Of a stretch of DNA of 64,000 nucleotides, positions 54,900 through 64,000 are shown in pieces (position 1 is the stretch's first letter; each line of letters opens with the position of its first letter). Source of the stretch: Spiroplasma kunkelii CR2-3x (GTDB lineage Bacteria; Bacillota_I; Bacilli_A; Mycoplasmatales; Mycoplasmataceae); NCBI RefSeq assembly GCF_001274875.1, contig NZ_CP010899.1, forward strand, positions 1,302,001-1,366,000, given 5' to 3'. Below the pieces are notes generated by a model. That model saw nothing but the letters and a program-made list of their open reading frames with translations. It did no database searches and was not told where the DNA came from. Position numbers and translations under genes: made by a program.

Positions 54900-55088
54900 A
54901 TGAGTTGAAAAAGTTGAACTTATAACAATATTTATATTATTTATAATAACTATTATTGAGTTAAATTTATTAGTTATATTATTGGTGCAAATGTCCCTGA
55001 GTTTTTATATGTTATATCGTTTGTGTTATTTATTGTTTTGTTTTTTGGAATGTTTTTTAAACTTATTCAAAAAATGTGGATTTTTTAA
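54900..55088 (+). CDS. Plectrovirus small membrane protein, intact, 62 aa
   Basis: MSWKSWTYNNIYIIYNNYYW with three UGA-Trp codons leads to one membrane segment (about 36-56, FLYVISFVLFIVLFFGMFF) and a short basic end. AGAAAGGA precedes the ATG. This is the intact form of the broken copy at 14301-14452. Probably a virion or assembly protein. Confidence 0.65.
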
Positions 55089-55090
55089 AT

Positions 55091-55198
55091 ATGCAAAATG
55101 ATTGAATTAAATTAAAAGAGTTTTTTATTCATATATTTTTGTTTATAGATAAAACAAATATTGAAAGTATTACAATGTGAAATTTAACACAAAAATAA
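55091..55198 (+). pseudogene. Truncated plectrovirus membrane protein
   Basis: The first 35 codons match the 67-residue protein at 14455 (MQNDWIKLKEFFIH), then a deletion joins it to the end of the assembly ATPase gene and a stop follows. Confidence 0.6.
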
Positions 55199-55286
55199 GT
55201 CGGATGTTGGATTAGGAATTCGGTTTTTTAAAATAATTATTCCGCTTTAATTTGCCAATAAGTATGATATTTAATGATTAAAATTT
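55199..55286 (+). pseudogene. Remnant of the assembly ATPase C-terminus
   Basis: DNA matching 15417-15505 (coding around KSDVGLGIRFFKIIIP) with extra stops. With the previous entry it defines a deletion of about 850 bases relative to the 14-15 kb copy. Confidence 0.55.
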
Positions 55287-55544
55287 GTGCGTGATTTAAA
55301 AAATGATGAAATTGTTAATAAAAAAGAATATTATTGGTCGGAAATTACAAAATTAAGTGTTAAAGAACAATTGGAGTTATTTGATATTGATATTTTGAAA
55401 AATAATTTAAAACCTAAAAAAAGAAAGGAAATAGTAAAGATGATTAATTTATTAGTTGAAAATAATAATAGTAATTTAGTGAATCATAAATCTAAAATAC
55501 TTTTTTATGATATTTTATTTAGTAAAAGGCAAGTATTGTATTAA
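55287..55544 (+). CDS. Plectrovirus protein, 85 aa, fused to IS30 sequence at its end
   Basis: The GTG start gives a Lys/Glu-rich, soluble protein (KKEYYWSEITKLSVKEQLEL), the intact form of the broken copy at 15507. The last 25 or so residues (NHKSKILFYDILFSKR) differ from the phage frame and lead into the IS30 fragment, so the natural C-terminus was replaced at the insertion. Confidence 0.55.
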   Translation: MRDLKNDEIVNKKEYYWSEITKLSVKEQLELFDIDILKNNLKPKKRKEIVKMINLLVENNNSNLVNHKSKILFYDILFSKRQVLY

Positions 55545-55876
55545 CAATTTTAATTTTAATGAAAATGATTAACAAAATTGGTATTAGCAAATTTAGTTGT
55601 ATTTTAACCGATAGAGGAAAAGAATTTTATAGATGAAAAACAATAAAAAAACATTTTAAAATAAGAATATATTTTTGTGATGCTGGTAAACCTCATCAGA
55701 AAGTATTAGTAGAAAAAATAAATAGAGATATAAGGCGATGATTAGGTCAAAATGAGTCATTAAATAATATTAGTAGTAGATTAAAATCTATTTTAGATGT
55801 ATTAAATACTACAATTATACCTTGTTTGGGAAATTTTACATCAAGACAACATTTTAAAAAAATTTTTTCAAATTAA
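55541..55876 (+). pseudogene. IS30 transposase, C-terminal fragment
   Basis: 112 codons without a start. It has the second catalytic Asp (ILTDRGKEF), YFCDAGKPHQK and the catalytic Glu (VEKINRDIRRW). The same 3' end reappears at 42824. The right terminus follows at 55935-55976. Confidence 0.75.
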
Positions 55877-56119
55877 ATTAATGTTTGTATATTATTAATA
55901 AAATCTATTTTTTTGTTATGTTTAATTTTATAATTTTTTAATTAATAAATATTTTTTTCACTTAATTTTACATAATTCAATATAAAAAGTAATTTAACAA
56001 GAGAACTAAATAAAAAATTTAGTTATTATTCTAATATTGATATTAACATTGATAATTATCAAAGTGGCAAGTATTAAATATTAGAATTTAAAACACCACT
56101 AAATTTTGATAGTGATTAT
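55877..56119. other. IS30 right end and A+T-rich stretch
   Basis: Contains the IS30 terminus to about 55976; after that I see no frame that I can support. Confidence 0.4.
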
Positions 56120-56745
56120 AAGCTCTTTTCCTTCTTTTAGAGCGGCATTAATAACCCCTTCTGGAACTTTAATTGCTTTTGCAACTGGACAGTTATAAAC
56201 TCTTTTCCACTAAATCTTTCCATATCAAGTCTAATATCCGTTGCAGCAATTATTACTTCGGCTTCTTTAATTTCTCCCTCTGTAAAATCATTGCGAACAC
56301 CTTCAACTCGATGTGTTTAAACTTTAATGTCGTATACCATTTTAGGAACAGTTTGGTTTAATTTATCCGCAGCTAAAAGTATGCACTACTCTCCTGTTGC
56401 ACAAGCTGTCTGTCATTGCTAAAAACAACGGCTTTTGACCAGTTGGAGTCGTTTTAGTTGGAACCTCTTCTTTTCCAATCCCAGTTAATAATGCTGCTGA
56501 AATTTTTGCTTTCTCTGTTTCAACTTTCATTGCTTTTTTTTAAAATCTTCATCCATTAATTTTCGTACTACTTCACTTAAAATTCCTAAATTAATTTTTC
56601 GTGATTTAGATTCAGGAATAATTAAAGCAATGGCAACTTTAGTTTGTTTTCTATCCATTGCATTTCAATCAACATCATTTTTAAAACGAATAAATAAAAC
56701 CGTTGCATTTGTAACAGCACTAATTCGTGCATAAGGAATGGTAGT
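56120..56745 (-). pseudogene. fruA: Fructose PTS transporter (EIIA end and EIIB domain), decayed
   Basis: On the minus strand an EIIA-type ending (NATVLFIRFKNDVDW) is followed by a linker and an EIIB domain (ADKLNQTVPKMVYDIKV, NDFTEGEIKEAEVIIAATDIRLDMERF, CPVAKAIKVPE). Frameshifts near 56535 and 56390 and a stop at 56320 break it. The phosphocysteine region (normally ACPTGIAHT) is damaged. The permease part is missing, so this is a fragment of a fructose-specific enzyme II gene. Confidence 0.8.
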
Positions 56746-56831
56746 CGGAAAAAAGTTGAGGTTTTATAAAAATTATAAATAAAGTAATTAAATACAAATT
56801 AAATTAATCGCTTATTAGAGCGTTTTTTTTA

Positions 56832-56996
56832 ATTGCATTATTCATCAGATAGTATCTTTAAAATTAAAAATTAACCCATTTTCTCCATTAATTAGTTAAT
56901 TTTTATAATTTCCTTTCTGTGATTTATTATATTTTTTTGGTTTAACAGCTAATAATATCATTTTTAATAAAGGTACTATCTGATGAATAATGCAAT
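56832..56996. repeat. MITE-like element, 29-bp inverted ends
   Basis: Arms 56832-56860 and 56968-56996 match at 28 of 29 bases (outer end ATTGCATTATTCATCAGATA). The centre (107 bases) has no frame but contains TTTCCTTTCTG, the reverse of an AGAAAGGAAA ribosome site. Like the element at 1450 the arms end inside with CTTTA. No clear target duplication. Confidence 0.6.
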
Positions 56997-57010
56997 ACTA
57001 AAACTTAATA

Positions 57011-57340
57011 TTTTGATGCTTAAAGATGAATAACTCATCTATGACACGAAGCCTTAAAGAAAGTGTGAAAGCGATTGGATTTACCCATATTTATTTTTTT
57101 AATTCTCGGCGGGGTTAGTCGCCCGCGAAATGTCAGAGCGTGTGTTTTTGCTTGTTTCATAAAAAGAGTGCTGTTAAACCGAAAAAAACAATATCGGACA
57201 CTAAAAAACAAGAGGGAGGAGCTCCAAAAGGTTATTTTCTTTATATAAAGTTGTGTAGGGATTGATGAAACGTAATTAATAACTGGGTAAATTGTTTGTT
57301 TATTTCCGTGAGGGGGTAAACTCTATCAAAATAAATAAAA
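57011..57340. other. Structured leader before the capsid-type cluster
   Basis: About 330 bases without a frame and less A+T rich than their surroundings. Pairable blocks include GGCG/CGCC around 57108-57120 and the self-complementary GGAGCTCC near 57218. It precedes the pentapeptide gene by 35 bases and may be a regulatory RNA leader or a phage origin. Confidence 0.4.
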
Positions 57341-57374
57341 AATATTGTGTTTTTTACAGAAAGGAAGATATTTA

Positions 57375-57725
57375 ATGAAAACATTACAAGATATGATTAC
57401 GGACTTAACAAGAGTTACTGTTGAAAAACAAAAAATAAATGAATATTTAGAAAGTGAAATATTAGATTTAAAAGATGCTAATTTAAAAGATGATAATTTA
57501 TATGATGCTAATTTATATGATGCTAATTTACGCTTTGCTGATTTAGAAGGTGCTGATTTAAAAGGTGCTTATTTACGAAGTGCTGATTTAAAAGGTGCCG
57601 ATTTAGAAGGTGCTGATTTAAAAGGTGCTGATTTAGAAGGTGCTAATTTAAAAGATGCTTATTTATGTGGTATTAAAATCACAAAAAAACAATTAGAACA
57701 ATTAATTATTGATGAGGATGAATAA
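57375..57725 (+). CDS. Pentapeptide-repeat protein, 116 aa
   Basis: After a 35-residue helical start, about 14 consecutive pentapeptides of the A(D/N)LxG type ([15 protein letters not shown]) form a right-handed beta helix. ATG 57375 is chosen over an upstream TTG-type start because of the GAAAGGAAG site. Such proteins can mimic DNA or act as structural spacers. It opens the phage-like cluster, with only one base to the next gene. Confidence 0.8.
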   Translation: MKTLQDMITDLTRVTVEKQKINEYLESEILDLKDANLKDDNLYDANLYDANLRFADLEGADLKGAYLRSADLKGADLEGADLKGADLEGANLKDAYLCGIKITKKQLEQLIIDEDE

Positions 57726-57726
57726 T

Positions 57727-57942
57727 ATGCGTTTTGTAATTTGTTATAAAAATAGCGATATTTGAAGACCTGTAAAAGATGATAACAATGATTTTATAAT
57801 TGAAAAAATATTAAGAAATAGTAAAACAGAATTAGAATTAGCAAAGTTAAAATGTAATTTAAAAATAATTGATAAATGATATTATTTTGTTGAAAAATAT
57901 AAAACAAAACAAATAGAACCAATTTTAGATAAAAATGATTAA
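57727..57942 (+). CDS. Hypothetical protein, 71 aa
   Basis: MRFVICYKNSDIWRPVKDD to ILDKND, with two UGA-Trp codons. Soluble, charged, no motif recognised. It overlaps the nuclease gene by 8 bases, so the two are translated together. Confidence 0.6.
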
Positions 57943-58387
57943 ATATATTATTGCAATTGACCCTGCTGGAATTGGACAAACTGGTATTATTATTTATAAT
58001 TTTTTGAAAAAGAAAATAATTAATAATATTACTTTTAATTCTAATTCTGAAGAAGAAGCAATAAATAATATGTATTTAATATTAAATGATTTTAAAAATA
58101 AAATTTGTTATTATTTAAGCAAAGTTATTGTAATAATTGAAGATTACCAACTTCATAAAGGTTTAAAAATAAAAAACCCCCTATCTACTCCTAAATTTAT
58201 TGGTGGTTTAAAAGTTTTATGTAAATATTTATTTAATTTAAATTATGTTTTACAATCACCAGTTGTTAAGAAAAATTATATTTATAAAGGAAATATTAAA
58301 ATGACAGAGCATAAATTAGATGCTTGGAAACATTTACAATATTTTTTATTAAAAGGAGTTAATAAAAATGGCGCAAACAAAAAGTAA
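57935..58387 (+). CDS. RuvC/RNase H-fold nuclease, possible Holliday junction resolvase
   Basis: 150 residues. IIAIDPAGIGQTGI gives the first catalytic Asp, VIVIIEDYQ the second acidic residue, and EHKLDAWKH the last Asp, in the order and spacing of RuvC-type phage resolvases. Such enzymes cut branched DNA before packaging. It overlaps the next gene by 20 bases. The family is assigned by motif order only. Confidence 0.7.
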   Translation: MIKYIIAIDPAGIGQTGIIIYNFLKKKIINNITFNSNSEEEAINNMYLILNDFKNKICYYLSKVIVIIEDYQLHKGLKIKNPLSTPKFIGGLKVLCKYLFNLNYVLQSPVVKKNYIYKGNIKMTEHKLDAWKHLQYFLLKGVNKNGANKK

Positions 58388-58766
58388 TTTATCTAAAAAA
58401 TCAATAACTAATAAACCTAAAATAAAAAATAAAAAAGTTAATAAATTAGAATTAACTGTTAGATTACATGAAAATCCGATTAAAACTAAAATTAAGGCAC
58501 TGGTTGCGGGGGGTGTTGAAGTTGATGCTTGCTCTGCTAAATGTCAATGAGAGGGATTAAATTATTCAACATTATCAATATATAATCCATTGATTTTAAA
58601 TGAGTTTTTGAAATTAAAAAAAGATGATGAAATAAAAATTAAAGGCTCAGTTTTTAATCAGTTAAATATAAAAACTAAACGCTATTTTTTATCTTTTAGG
58701 GTAGATAGTTTTGAAATTATACAAAAAGCTATTAGAAAAAGAACAAATACAAATATTAAAAAATAG
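58368..58766 (+). CDS. Possible OB-fold single-stranded DNA-binding protein, 132 aa
   Basis: A basic N-terminal tail (residues 1-28) is followed by alternating beta-strand-like segments (LELTVRLHENP, DEIKIKGSVFNQLN, RYFLSFRVDSFEII) fitting a small OB barrel. The single UGA-Trp is in the middle. Its place directly after the resolvase suits a DNA-binding partner. The fold is inferred from pattern. Confidence 0.5.
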
Positions 58767-58778
58767 GAGGAAAAATCA

Positions 58779-59237
58779 ATGGCATTAAAAAATGTAAAAT
58801 ATGTTCTTATCAATGAAGATAATGAACCAATTAAAAATGAAGATGGCAGCTTAGATATTAAAACTGCTGAAATTATTTTAGAAAATACTGATGAAGTTGA
58901 AGAATTTAATGCAAGTAATTTAGAAAATAGTAATCAACAATTAACCGAATTACAAACAAAAAATAATGAATTAACTTCACAAATTGAACAACAAACAATT
59001 CAATTAAAACAAATTGAAATAATTGATTTTATTAATTCTTTAACTGATAATGAATAATTTAAGAATGTTTTATTAAAATCTTATGACATTACTGATGATA
59101 TTGAAGTTATCAAAACACAATTGCAAAGTGTTTATGATGAATTAATTAAGGTACAAACAGTTAATACTGGTGGAGTACCAAAAACAAAAGAAAAACAAAA
59201 CAATATTTTAGATACAGACAATGTATTTAATAAATAG
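58779..59237 (+). pseudogene. Scaffold-like coiled-coil phage protein with one nonsense codon
   Basis: Acidic N-terminus, then a coiled coil (residues about 50-85, TELQTKNNELTSQIEQQTI), as in phage capsid scaffolds. TAA at 59055 ends it at 92 residues, but the frame stays open for another 60 codons to TAG 59235, with a charged tail. AGGAGG precedes the start. Either a short protein or a scaffold inactivated by one mutation. It lies directly before the capsid gene, the usual phage order. Confidence 0.6.
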
Positions 59238-59254
59238 AAAGAAGGAATAAAATT

Positions 59255-60406
59255 ATGGCACAAAATCCACAAAGAATTTTTGGTGATATTGTAAACCAAG
59301 CAACAGTTAATGATAAAGAAACATTTGAACAATGATACTTAAAAACTTATCAACAAAAATTAAGCTGAGAAGCATTATTTGCTTGACTAGATGCAAATAA
59401 ATTTAGTTTACAATATAAAATAAAGAAAAATATTAAATATAAACAAGGTTTAGGAAAAGATGGGCAAGTATTCAATACAGATGATAATTTGTTAAAATAT
59501 TCAGCAGTAGAATTTGAGGATGGAGCTGTTGTATTAGATACAATTTTACTTTTTGCTCGTAAATTAGACCCCATAGAAAGTTATTTTAACCCTAATCTTT
59601 GAGCTGCTGATATTGAACAAGCAATTGATACTGAAGTTGCTTATAAACGTAATAAAATTTTAGAAATTATTAATAAAGGAGAAGTTACAACTATTAAAGG
59701 AAAAAAAGCAGATGATACAAATGCTTTACAAATCCATGATGAAATTATGGATAAAATATATGAAAATGGTTTTACTCCATCAGAAACAGTTGTCTTGGGT
59801 TCAGCAGATTTTATCCGTGGAATTCGTAATAAATTACAGTTACAACTTGGAGCAAATGACCAAATTAACAGTGTAATTTCAACAAGTGGAGCAATGAAAA
59901 CCGTTGAAGGAACAACATACTATATGGTTCCTAAAAAATTACCAATTATTAATGAAGATGGTTCAGAAGGAACAATTAGCCTATTACCAAATGGTGTTAA
60001 TGCAATCGCCTTTAAATTTAGCAAAAAATATGACCCATTAATTTTGCGTAAAAAAGACCATACCCCATTAAGAATTGGTCCTGCTGGTTTAGGTACTGGT
60101 ATGGGTAATACTTTAATTATGGAAAAAATTTTAGAATTAGGTGGAGCAGTAGTTGAACCCAAAGCAATTATTAAACATAATTATTTACAACCCTTATCAA
60201 CAGTTATTACACAACCTAATTTAGGTCAAATAACAATGGCAGGCAATACACCAACAACAGCAGAATTAGAAACTGCTATTAAAACAAAAAATACTAATTA
60301 TCAAACTGGTGATGCAACATTCACTAATATTACATCTACTGGCACATTAGCAACTGGAAATCCAAATAAGTATAGTGGAACAGTTTCTTTAATTTATTCA
60401 AAGTAA
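59255..60406 (+). CDS. Probable major capsid protein, 383 aa
   Basis: 383 residues with five UGA-Trp codons in the first part. The order is: an N-terminal arm, a helix-rich domain (FARKLDPIESYFNPNLW), a stretch like capsid P domains (SETVVLGSADFIRG), and a C-terminal domain rich in Thr, Asn and Gly (ATFTNITSTGTLATG) that looks immunoglobulin-like. Position after the scaffold-like gene supports capsid. I do not recognise the exact family. At its end another frame continues, see the next entry. Confidence 0.6.
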
Positions 60407-61059
60407 GTAGCGCCATAGATATTCACGATAAAATTACAAGTGTAGATAGTTTAACAAATGATGAAATTATTAAAGGAATTACTGTACCACAAAAAGTAAC
60501 AAGTGAAGATTTAAGACCATTATTAAATGCAAAAGTTTTAAAAGCTGTTAAAGCAGTTGATGCAAGTTTAACAACTAATGATTTTGATTGATGGCCTTTA
60601 TATTATCAAGGTTCACCAGATACTTATGATATTACTGCAACAGATATTGAAATTGATATTTATATTGCTGGTAAAAATAAAGCAACTGGTGTTTCACAAG
60701 TTCAATATTATAAAGTACAAAAAGTAAATAAAATTAGTATTAAAAGATTTAGTAAAGATAATATTGGTTCTTTAACAACACCTTGATATAGTGATGTTCC
60801 TACTTTAACTAAAAAATCAGTTGTAATTGATGAAATAAATACAGGAATTATTAAAGCAATTCAAAAAATTAATGCTGGTTTAAGAACATCAGATTATAAT
60901 GTTAATATTTTAGATTATTCACATCAAATCTTTGATGATAGAGACCAGGGTGATTTTAGTAAAGATGCTGAAGTGCCATATAATTTAAGTGGTACAAATT
61001 GATTAACCGAAGAAACAACTGGAAAGCAAATTACAGTTCCTGCTGCTACTAAGAAATAA
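60403..61059 (+). CDS. Second part of the capsid gene or a virion protein, -1 frame, 218 aa
   Basis: The frame is open from before the capsid stop to TAA 61057-61059 and has no start codon or ribosome site of its own. It begins exactly at the capsid end in the -1 frame. It is rich in beta-strand-like segments (DIEIDIYIAGKNKATGVSQVQ, NKISIKRF) and Asp/Thr, with three UGA-Trp codons. It may be an extension read by frameshifting, or one gene split by an indel. Its last 25 codons recur at 44025-44100. Confidence 0.5.
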
Positions 61060-61071
61060 TCAAAATAAAAT

Positions 61072-62001
61072 ATGCCAATTGGAACAAGTAAAACTGCTCT
61101 GATTTATGCAGTTAAAACACCAACTAGATTGTCAATTCAACAACAACAAAAAAGTTTTGGTTTACAATTATTAGAATTTTTAGGAATACAAGTTTTAGCC
61201 CTTGGTTTATCAGTTTTGACGGGTGGGATTGCTTCGACTGTTGGTCTTGGTGCTGGATTATCTAATTTTGCTGCCACACTTATCTCGTTTGGAGTAGAAA
61301 CAGCAACCGATTTTGCTGTAAATCAAATATACGATAGTTTAACTTCAGAAGTTACAGCAAAAAGTACTACGCTAAATTTATTACCAGCAATTGGTGGTGT
61401 TGGTAAATTAACGCGTGCTGCTAGAATAACAAAAGTTTTAAAATTAGCAAAAGAAACTAAACTACTTGAAAAATTAGGAATAGTAACTGCTAAAAATTTA
61501 GAAGATGTTGTTAAACAAGTAACAGGTAAAAAGATTTTATTTAATAAATTAATATTTGATTTTACTAAACAAGCAAATAATGAGACTTTATTATACACAA
61601 TTGGTAAATTAGCACGTAATGATTTTTCTAAGGGTTTTAAAATTTCTAATTTAGAAAAAATTAACAATCTATTAAAAATTTAAAAAAACTTACAAAAAAT
61701 AAGTCCAAAGTTGGTACAAAAAGCACCACGATTAAATAAAAAATATAAAGGATATGTTGATAAATGGTTGTTTGAATATGGTTTAAATTTTGAACAAATA
61801 ACAAAAATTAGTACCGATGAATGATATAAAATTATGACTGATTTGCATAAAAAAGGCATTGCTAAAAAATTATTATTAAATGTTAATTTAATGCGAGCAA
61901 ATAGAATATATAAAAATAAATTAGTTAATTTTATCCACAAAACTCCAATCAAAAATATAAAAATAATACTGTATCATATAGTTTGGATAAATTTCATTTA
62001 G
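61072..62001 (+). pseudogene. Phage-like protein with a glycine-rich hydrophobic region, one nonsense codon
   Basis: Residues 1-203 run from MPIGTSKTALIYAV to NNLLKI and TAA 61681; the same frame goes on for 105 codons (YVDKWLFEYGLNFEQ) to TAG 61999. The hydrophobic, Gly/Ala-rich region at residues about 30-80 (GLSVLTGGIASTVGLGAGL) could insert into membranes, like phage internal or pilot proteins. The end runs into an ISLre2 fragment. Function unknown. Confidence 0.5.
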
Positions 62002-62462
62002 TAAAAAGATTTAAAGACTTATTTTCATATAGAAATAAAAACAAAATTAATAGATTAAAATATAAATTAGCAAAAATATATTTTTTTACTGGAAATTATG
62101 TAGTCTTATTAGATTTTTTAATTTGTCATTTACCCTATGTTATTGACAACAAAAAGAAATTTTTATTAGAAACTATTGAATTAATTAAAAATAATAAAGA
62201 TGGCATTGAAAATCAAGCATTAGAATATAATATTGGTTGTCATATGGAGGGTGATGTTTCACATTATATTAAGTCCGTTAAAGGACGAGGGGCAAAAATA
62301 TATTGTAAAGAAATATTTAATAATATGTTAATTTCTTCAATGTTAAGACTTAATAGCAAAATTAATGAAGTTAAAATTGAAAAAAATACTAAAATTAAAG
62401 AAAAAATTAAATTTAATATTTTTTATTTAAATCAAAGACAAAACCAATTTTTATCTTTATAA
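61929..62462 (+). pseudogene. ISLre2/UPF0236 transposase, C-terminal fragment
   Basis: The frame includes LDKFHLVKRF (catalytic Asp region) and CHMEGDVSHYIKSVKGRGAK (catalytic Glu region), both marks of the ISLre2/UPF0236 family. The N-terminal half is missing and the fragment overlaps the end of the phage frame at 62001, so the element broke into that gene. Confidence 0.75.
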
Positions 62463-62798
62463 AAAACTTTTTAAAATTAGTAATAACTTTAAAAAGTACT
62501 TTTTGGTATGGGAAAATTCATAATTAAAAATTATATTTTTTAAAAAAGGTTTAATTTTTTATAAATTTTGTTATCATTTAGTCATAAGCGAAACTTAATT
62601 TGTTTCTAATTACTTAATTTTATTAAAAACCTCAAAATAATATATACTACCAAAAATATGATGTCACTTTAATTACTTTATACATAAATGTCCTCCTCAG
62701 TTTTTCTATTATATTAAACCACAAAAACTGAAAAAATAATATTATTATTAAAATTTATAGTAAGATATATTTAACTAATAAAATGATTGGAGTCAACA
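62463..62798. other. A+T-rich intergenic stretch
   Basis: No gene seen. A GATTGGAGTC ribosome site at the right end serves the next gene. Confidence 0.5.
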
Positions 62799-63293
62799 AT
62801 GAAAATTATTCGTATTCGTAGTTATCTTAAAAAAAATAAATGGCATTTATTATGACTTTTTGCTTCATTAGGTATTGTAACAATTATTTTTATAATTATT
62901 TTACTAGCATTAAAAAACATGTCATCACAAGATAAATTAATTTATTGTTCAATTTTTCTTGTGGTTAATTTAATTATATTATTTATTAATTATTTAATTA
63001 TTAAAAACCCCTTCATTTTTTCAAAAATTTATTATTATGATAACAACAAAAATTGATTACGTTTAAATTTATATTTTTATTTTTTTGTTTTAATCATTAC
63101 AATTGTTTTCTTCTTTTTAACTTTAATTTCCATCCAACTAATTTTAAAAACAACTTTTAGTCTTATAATTAAGCGATTGTGATATGTCGGCTTAGGATAT
63201 GTTCTATGAAGTTGTAGTATTATTGGTGGATTTAATACCATTAATTTAATTATTTTAAATAAACCCATTCCACCACAAAAATCTACTACCTAA
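62799..63293 (+). CDS. Small membrane protein, 164 aa
   Basis: Starts MKIIRIRSYLKKNKWHLLW after TTGGAG. Four hydrophobic segments (about residues 18-40, 50-68, 92-115 and 125-150) with basic ends. Four UGA-Trp codons hide it under the standard code. No family recognised. Its end overlaps the end of the converging DUF3137 gene by 8 bases. Confidence 0.7.
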
Positions 63294-64000
63294 AATCATA
63301 CACTAAAACTCATTGCAAAACAGTCAATAATCATTCAATGTCTTGATTAATAACATCAATAATATTTGTCAAAATATCTTGATAAGTTCCAATAAAATAG
63401 AATCCAAGTAGTCGTCCTTTTGGGTCATCAAAACTATTAACAAAATAATTATTAAAAACAATTGTCAAGCTCCCATCATCAAAGTGCATTGTTGGGATTT
63501 TTGTTTCTTTTTTTGCTAACTCAATTAAATTGACTATTACTTTTGGTGTTAATAATTTTCGTATTAAAATTTGGTCATTTGCATTAACAGCAAACATTTT
63601 TTCAAATTCTGTTGATTCTAATGTTGTATTATCTATTGTTTTAAAAATTTTTAAGAAGGTATCCATTGCTTTAATTGTAGCAACTAATTCTGGCATTTCC
63701 TTAACATCAAGCGTCAAATAAGGATATCGCGTATAAGTAACTTCTTTATATTTACCTCAACCATTCACTTCGCGTCGTGTCAATGTTCCAAATGAGTAAT
63801 TAATATCATTTTCATAAAAATTAATAACATAGTCTTCTTTAAGATCTTTCGTATTAGGTACTCCCATACGTGGAAAAAGATTAAATTTTTGAGTAATAGT
63901 AGCAATTTGATATTGTTTTTTTGCCAAAGCATTAAGACCAATTTGATAAAATTTCTCAAACGGTAGTTCTTGCATAATAATTTTTTGTAATTTTGCTGCT
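63286..64000 (-). CDS. DUF3137-type protein, C-terminal part (runs off the right edge)
   Basis: 238 codons are visible from the edge to TAG 63286, with three UGA-Trp codons. The pattern TLESTEFEKMFAVNANDQILIRKLLTP and DDGSLTIVFNN is typical of DUF3137 proteins, where a membrane part at the N-terminus (off the window) precedes a soluble domain. Function of the family is unknown. Confidence 0.8.

Overview
The window comes from a Spiroplasma chromosome, most likely the citri clade (S. citri, S. melliferum, S. kunkelii and relatives). The base composition is extremely A+T rich. UGA must be read as tryptophan: metK, ftsY, atpA, atpG, upp, potA, rnr and others are only full length if in-frame TGA codons are read through, and in several the TGA falls where the family has Trp. 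Fragments of SpV1-type filamentous phage (plectrovirus) are scattered throughout. All gene limits given here were re-read with UGA = Trp.

Housekeeping genes occupy the middle, nearly all on the minus strand. 2.1-13.7 kb: rpiB, rpsT (plus strand), a 496-residue membrane protein, holA, a decayed comEC, and a regulator-potA-potB-potCD polyamine operon. 20.1-27.4 kb: metK behind a SAM-I riboswitch, a HAD phosphatase, ftsY-ylxM-ymdB-hydrolase, a decayed zinc alcohol dehydrogenase and a 252-residue unknown. 29.6-34.3 kb: secG, rnr, smpB and two tandem Cof-type HAD genes, one dead. 34.5-42.0 kb: upp, an atpI-like gene and atpBEFHAGDC. 46.4-53.2 kb: a UPF0374 protein, tRNA-His, a decayed YigZ gene, a 989-residue E2-like protein and a MATE exporter. 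The right edge holds a small membrane protein and a DUF3137 protein.

Accessory DNA lies between these blocks. Plectrovirus pieces are at 0-1.4 kb, 13.8-18.4 kb, 42.5-43.7 kb and 54.9-55.5 kb, most broken by stops or frameshifts. IS30-type pieces are at 19.1, 29.1, 42.8 and 55.5 kb, an IS3/IS481-like tail at 28.7 kb and an ISLre2/UPF0236 tail at 62 kb. Two short inverted-repeat elements look like MITEs. Decayed metabolic genes here are a GH1 6-phospho-beta-glucosidase and a fructose PTS gene.

A separate cluster at 57.0-62.0 kb does not look like plectrovirus. It has a structured leader, a pentapeptide-repeat protein, a RuvC-like nuclease, a possible OB-fold protein, a coiled-coil scaffold-like protein, a probable capsid protein with a second part in another frame, and a glycine-rich membrane-active protein.

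The most unusual items are: the E2-like protein, which has lost both the lipoyl lysine and the catalytic histidine and gained a very long Asn/Gln-rich middle; a 311-bp almost perfect inverted repeat joining a phage reading frame to a lipoprotein gene; and the capsid-type cluster, fragments of which recur, partly inverted, at 44 kb.
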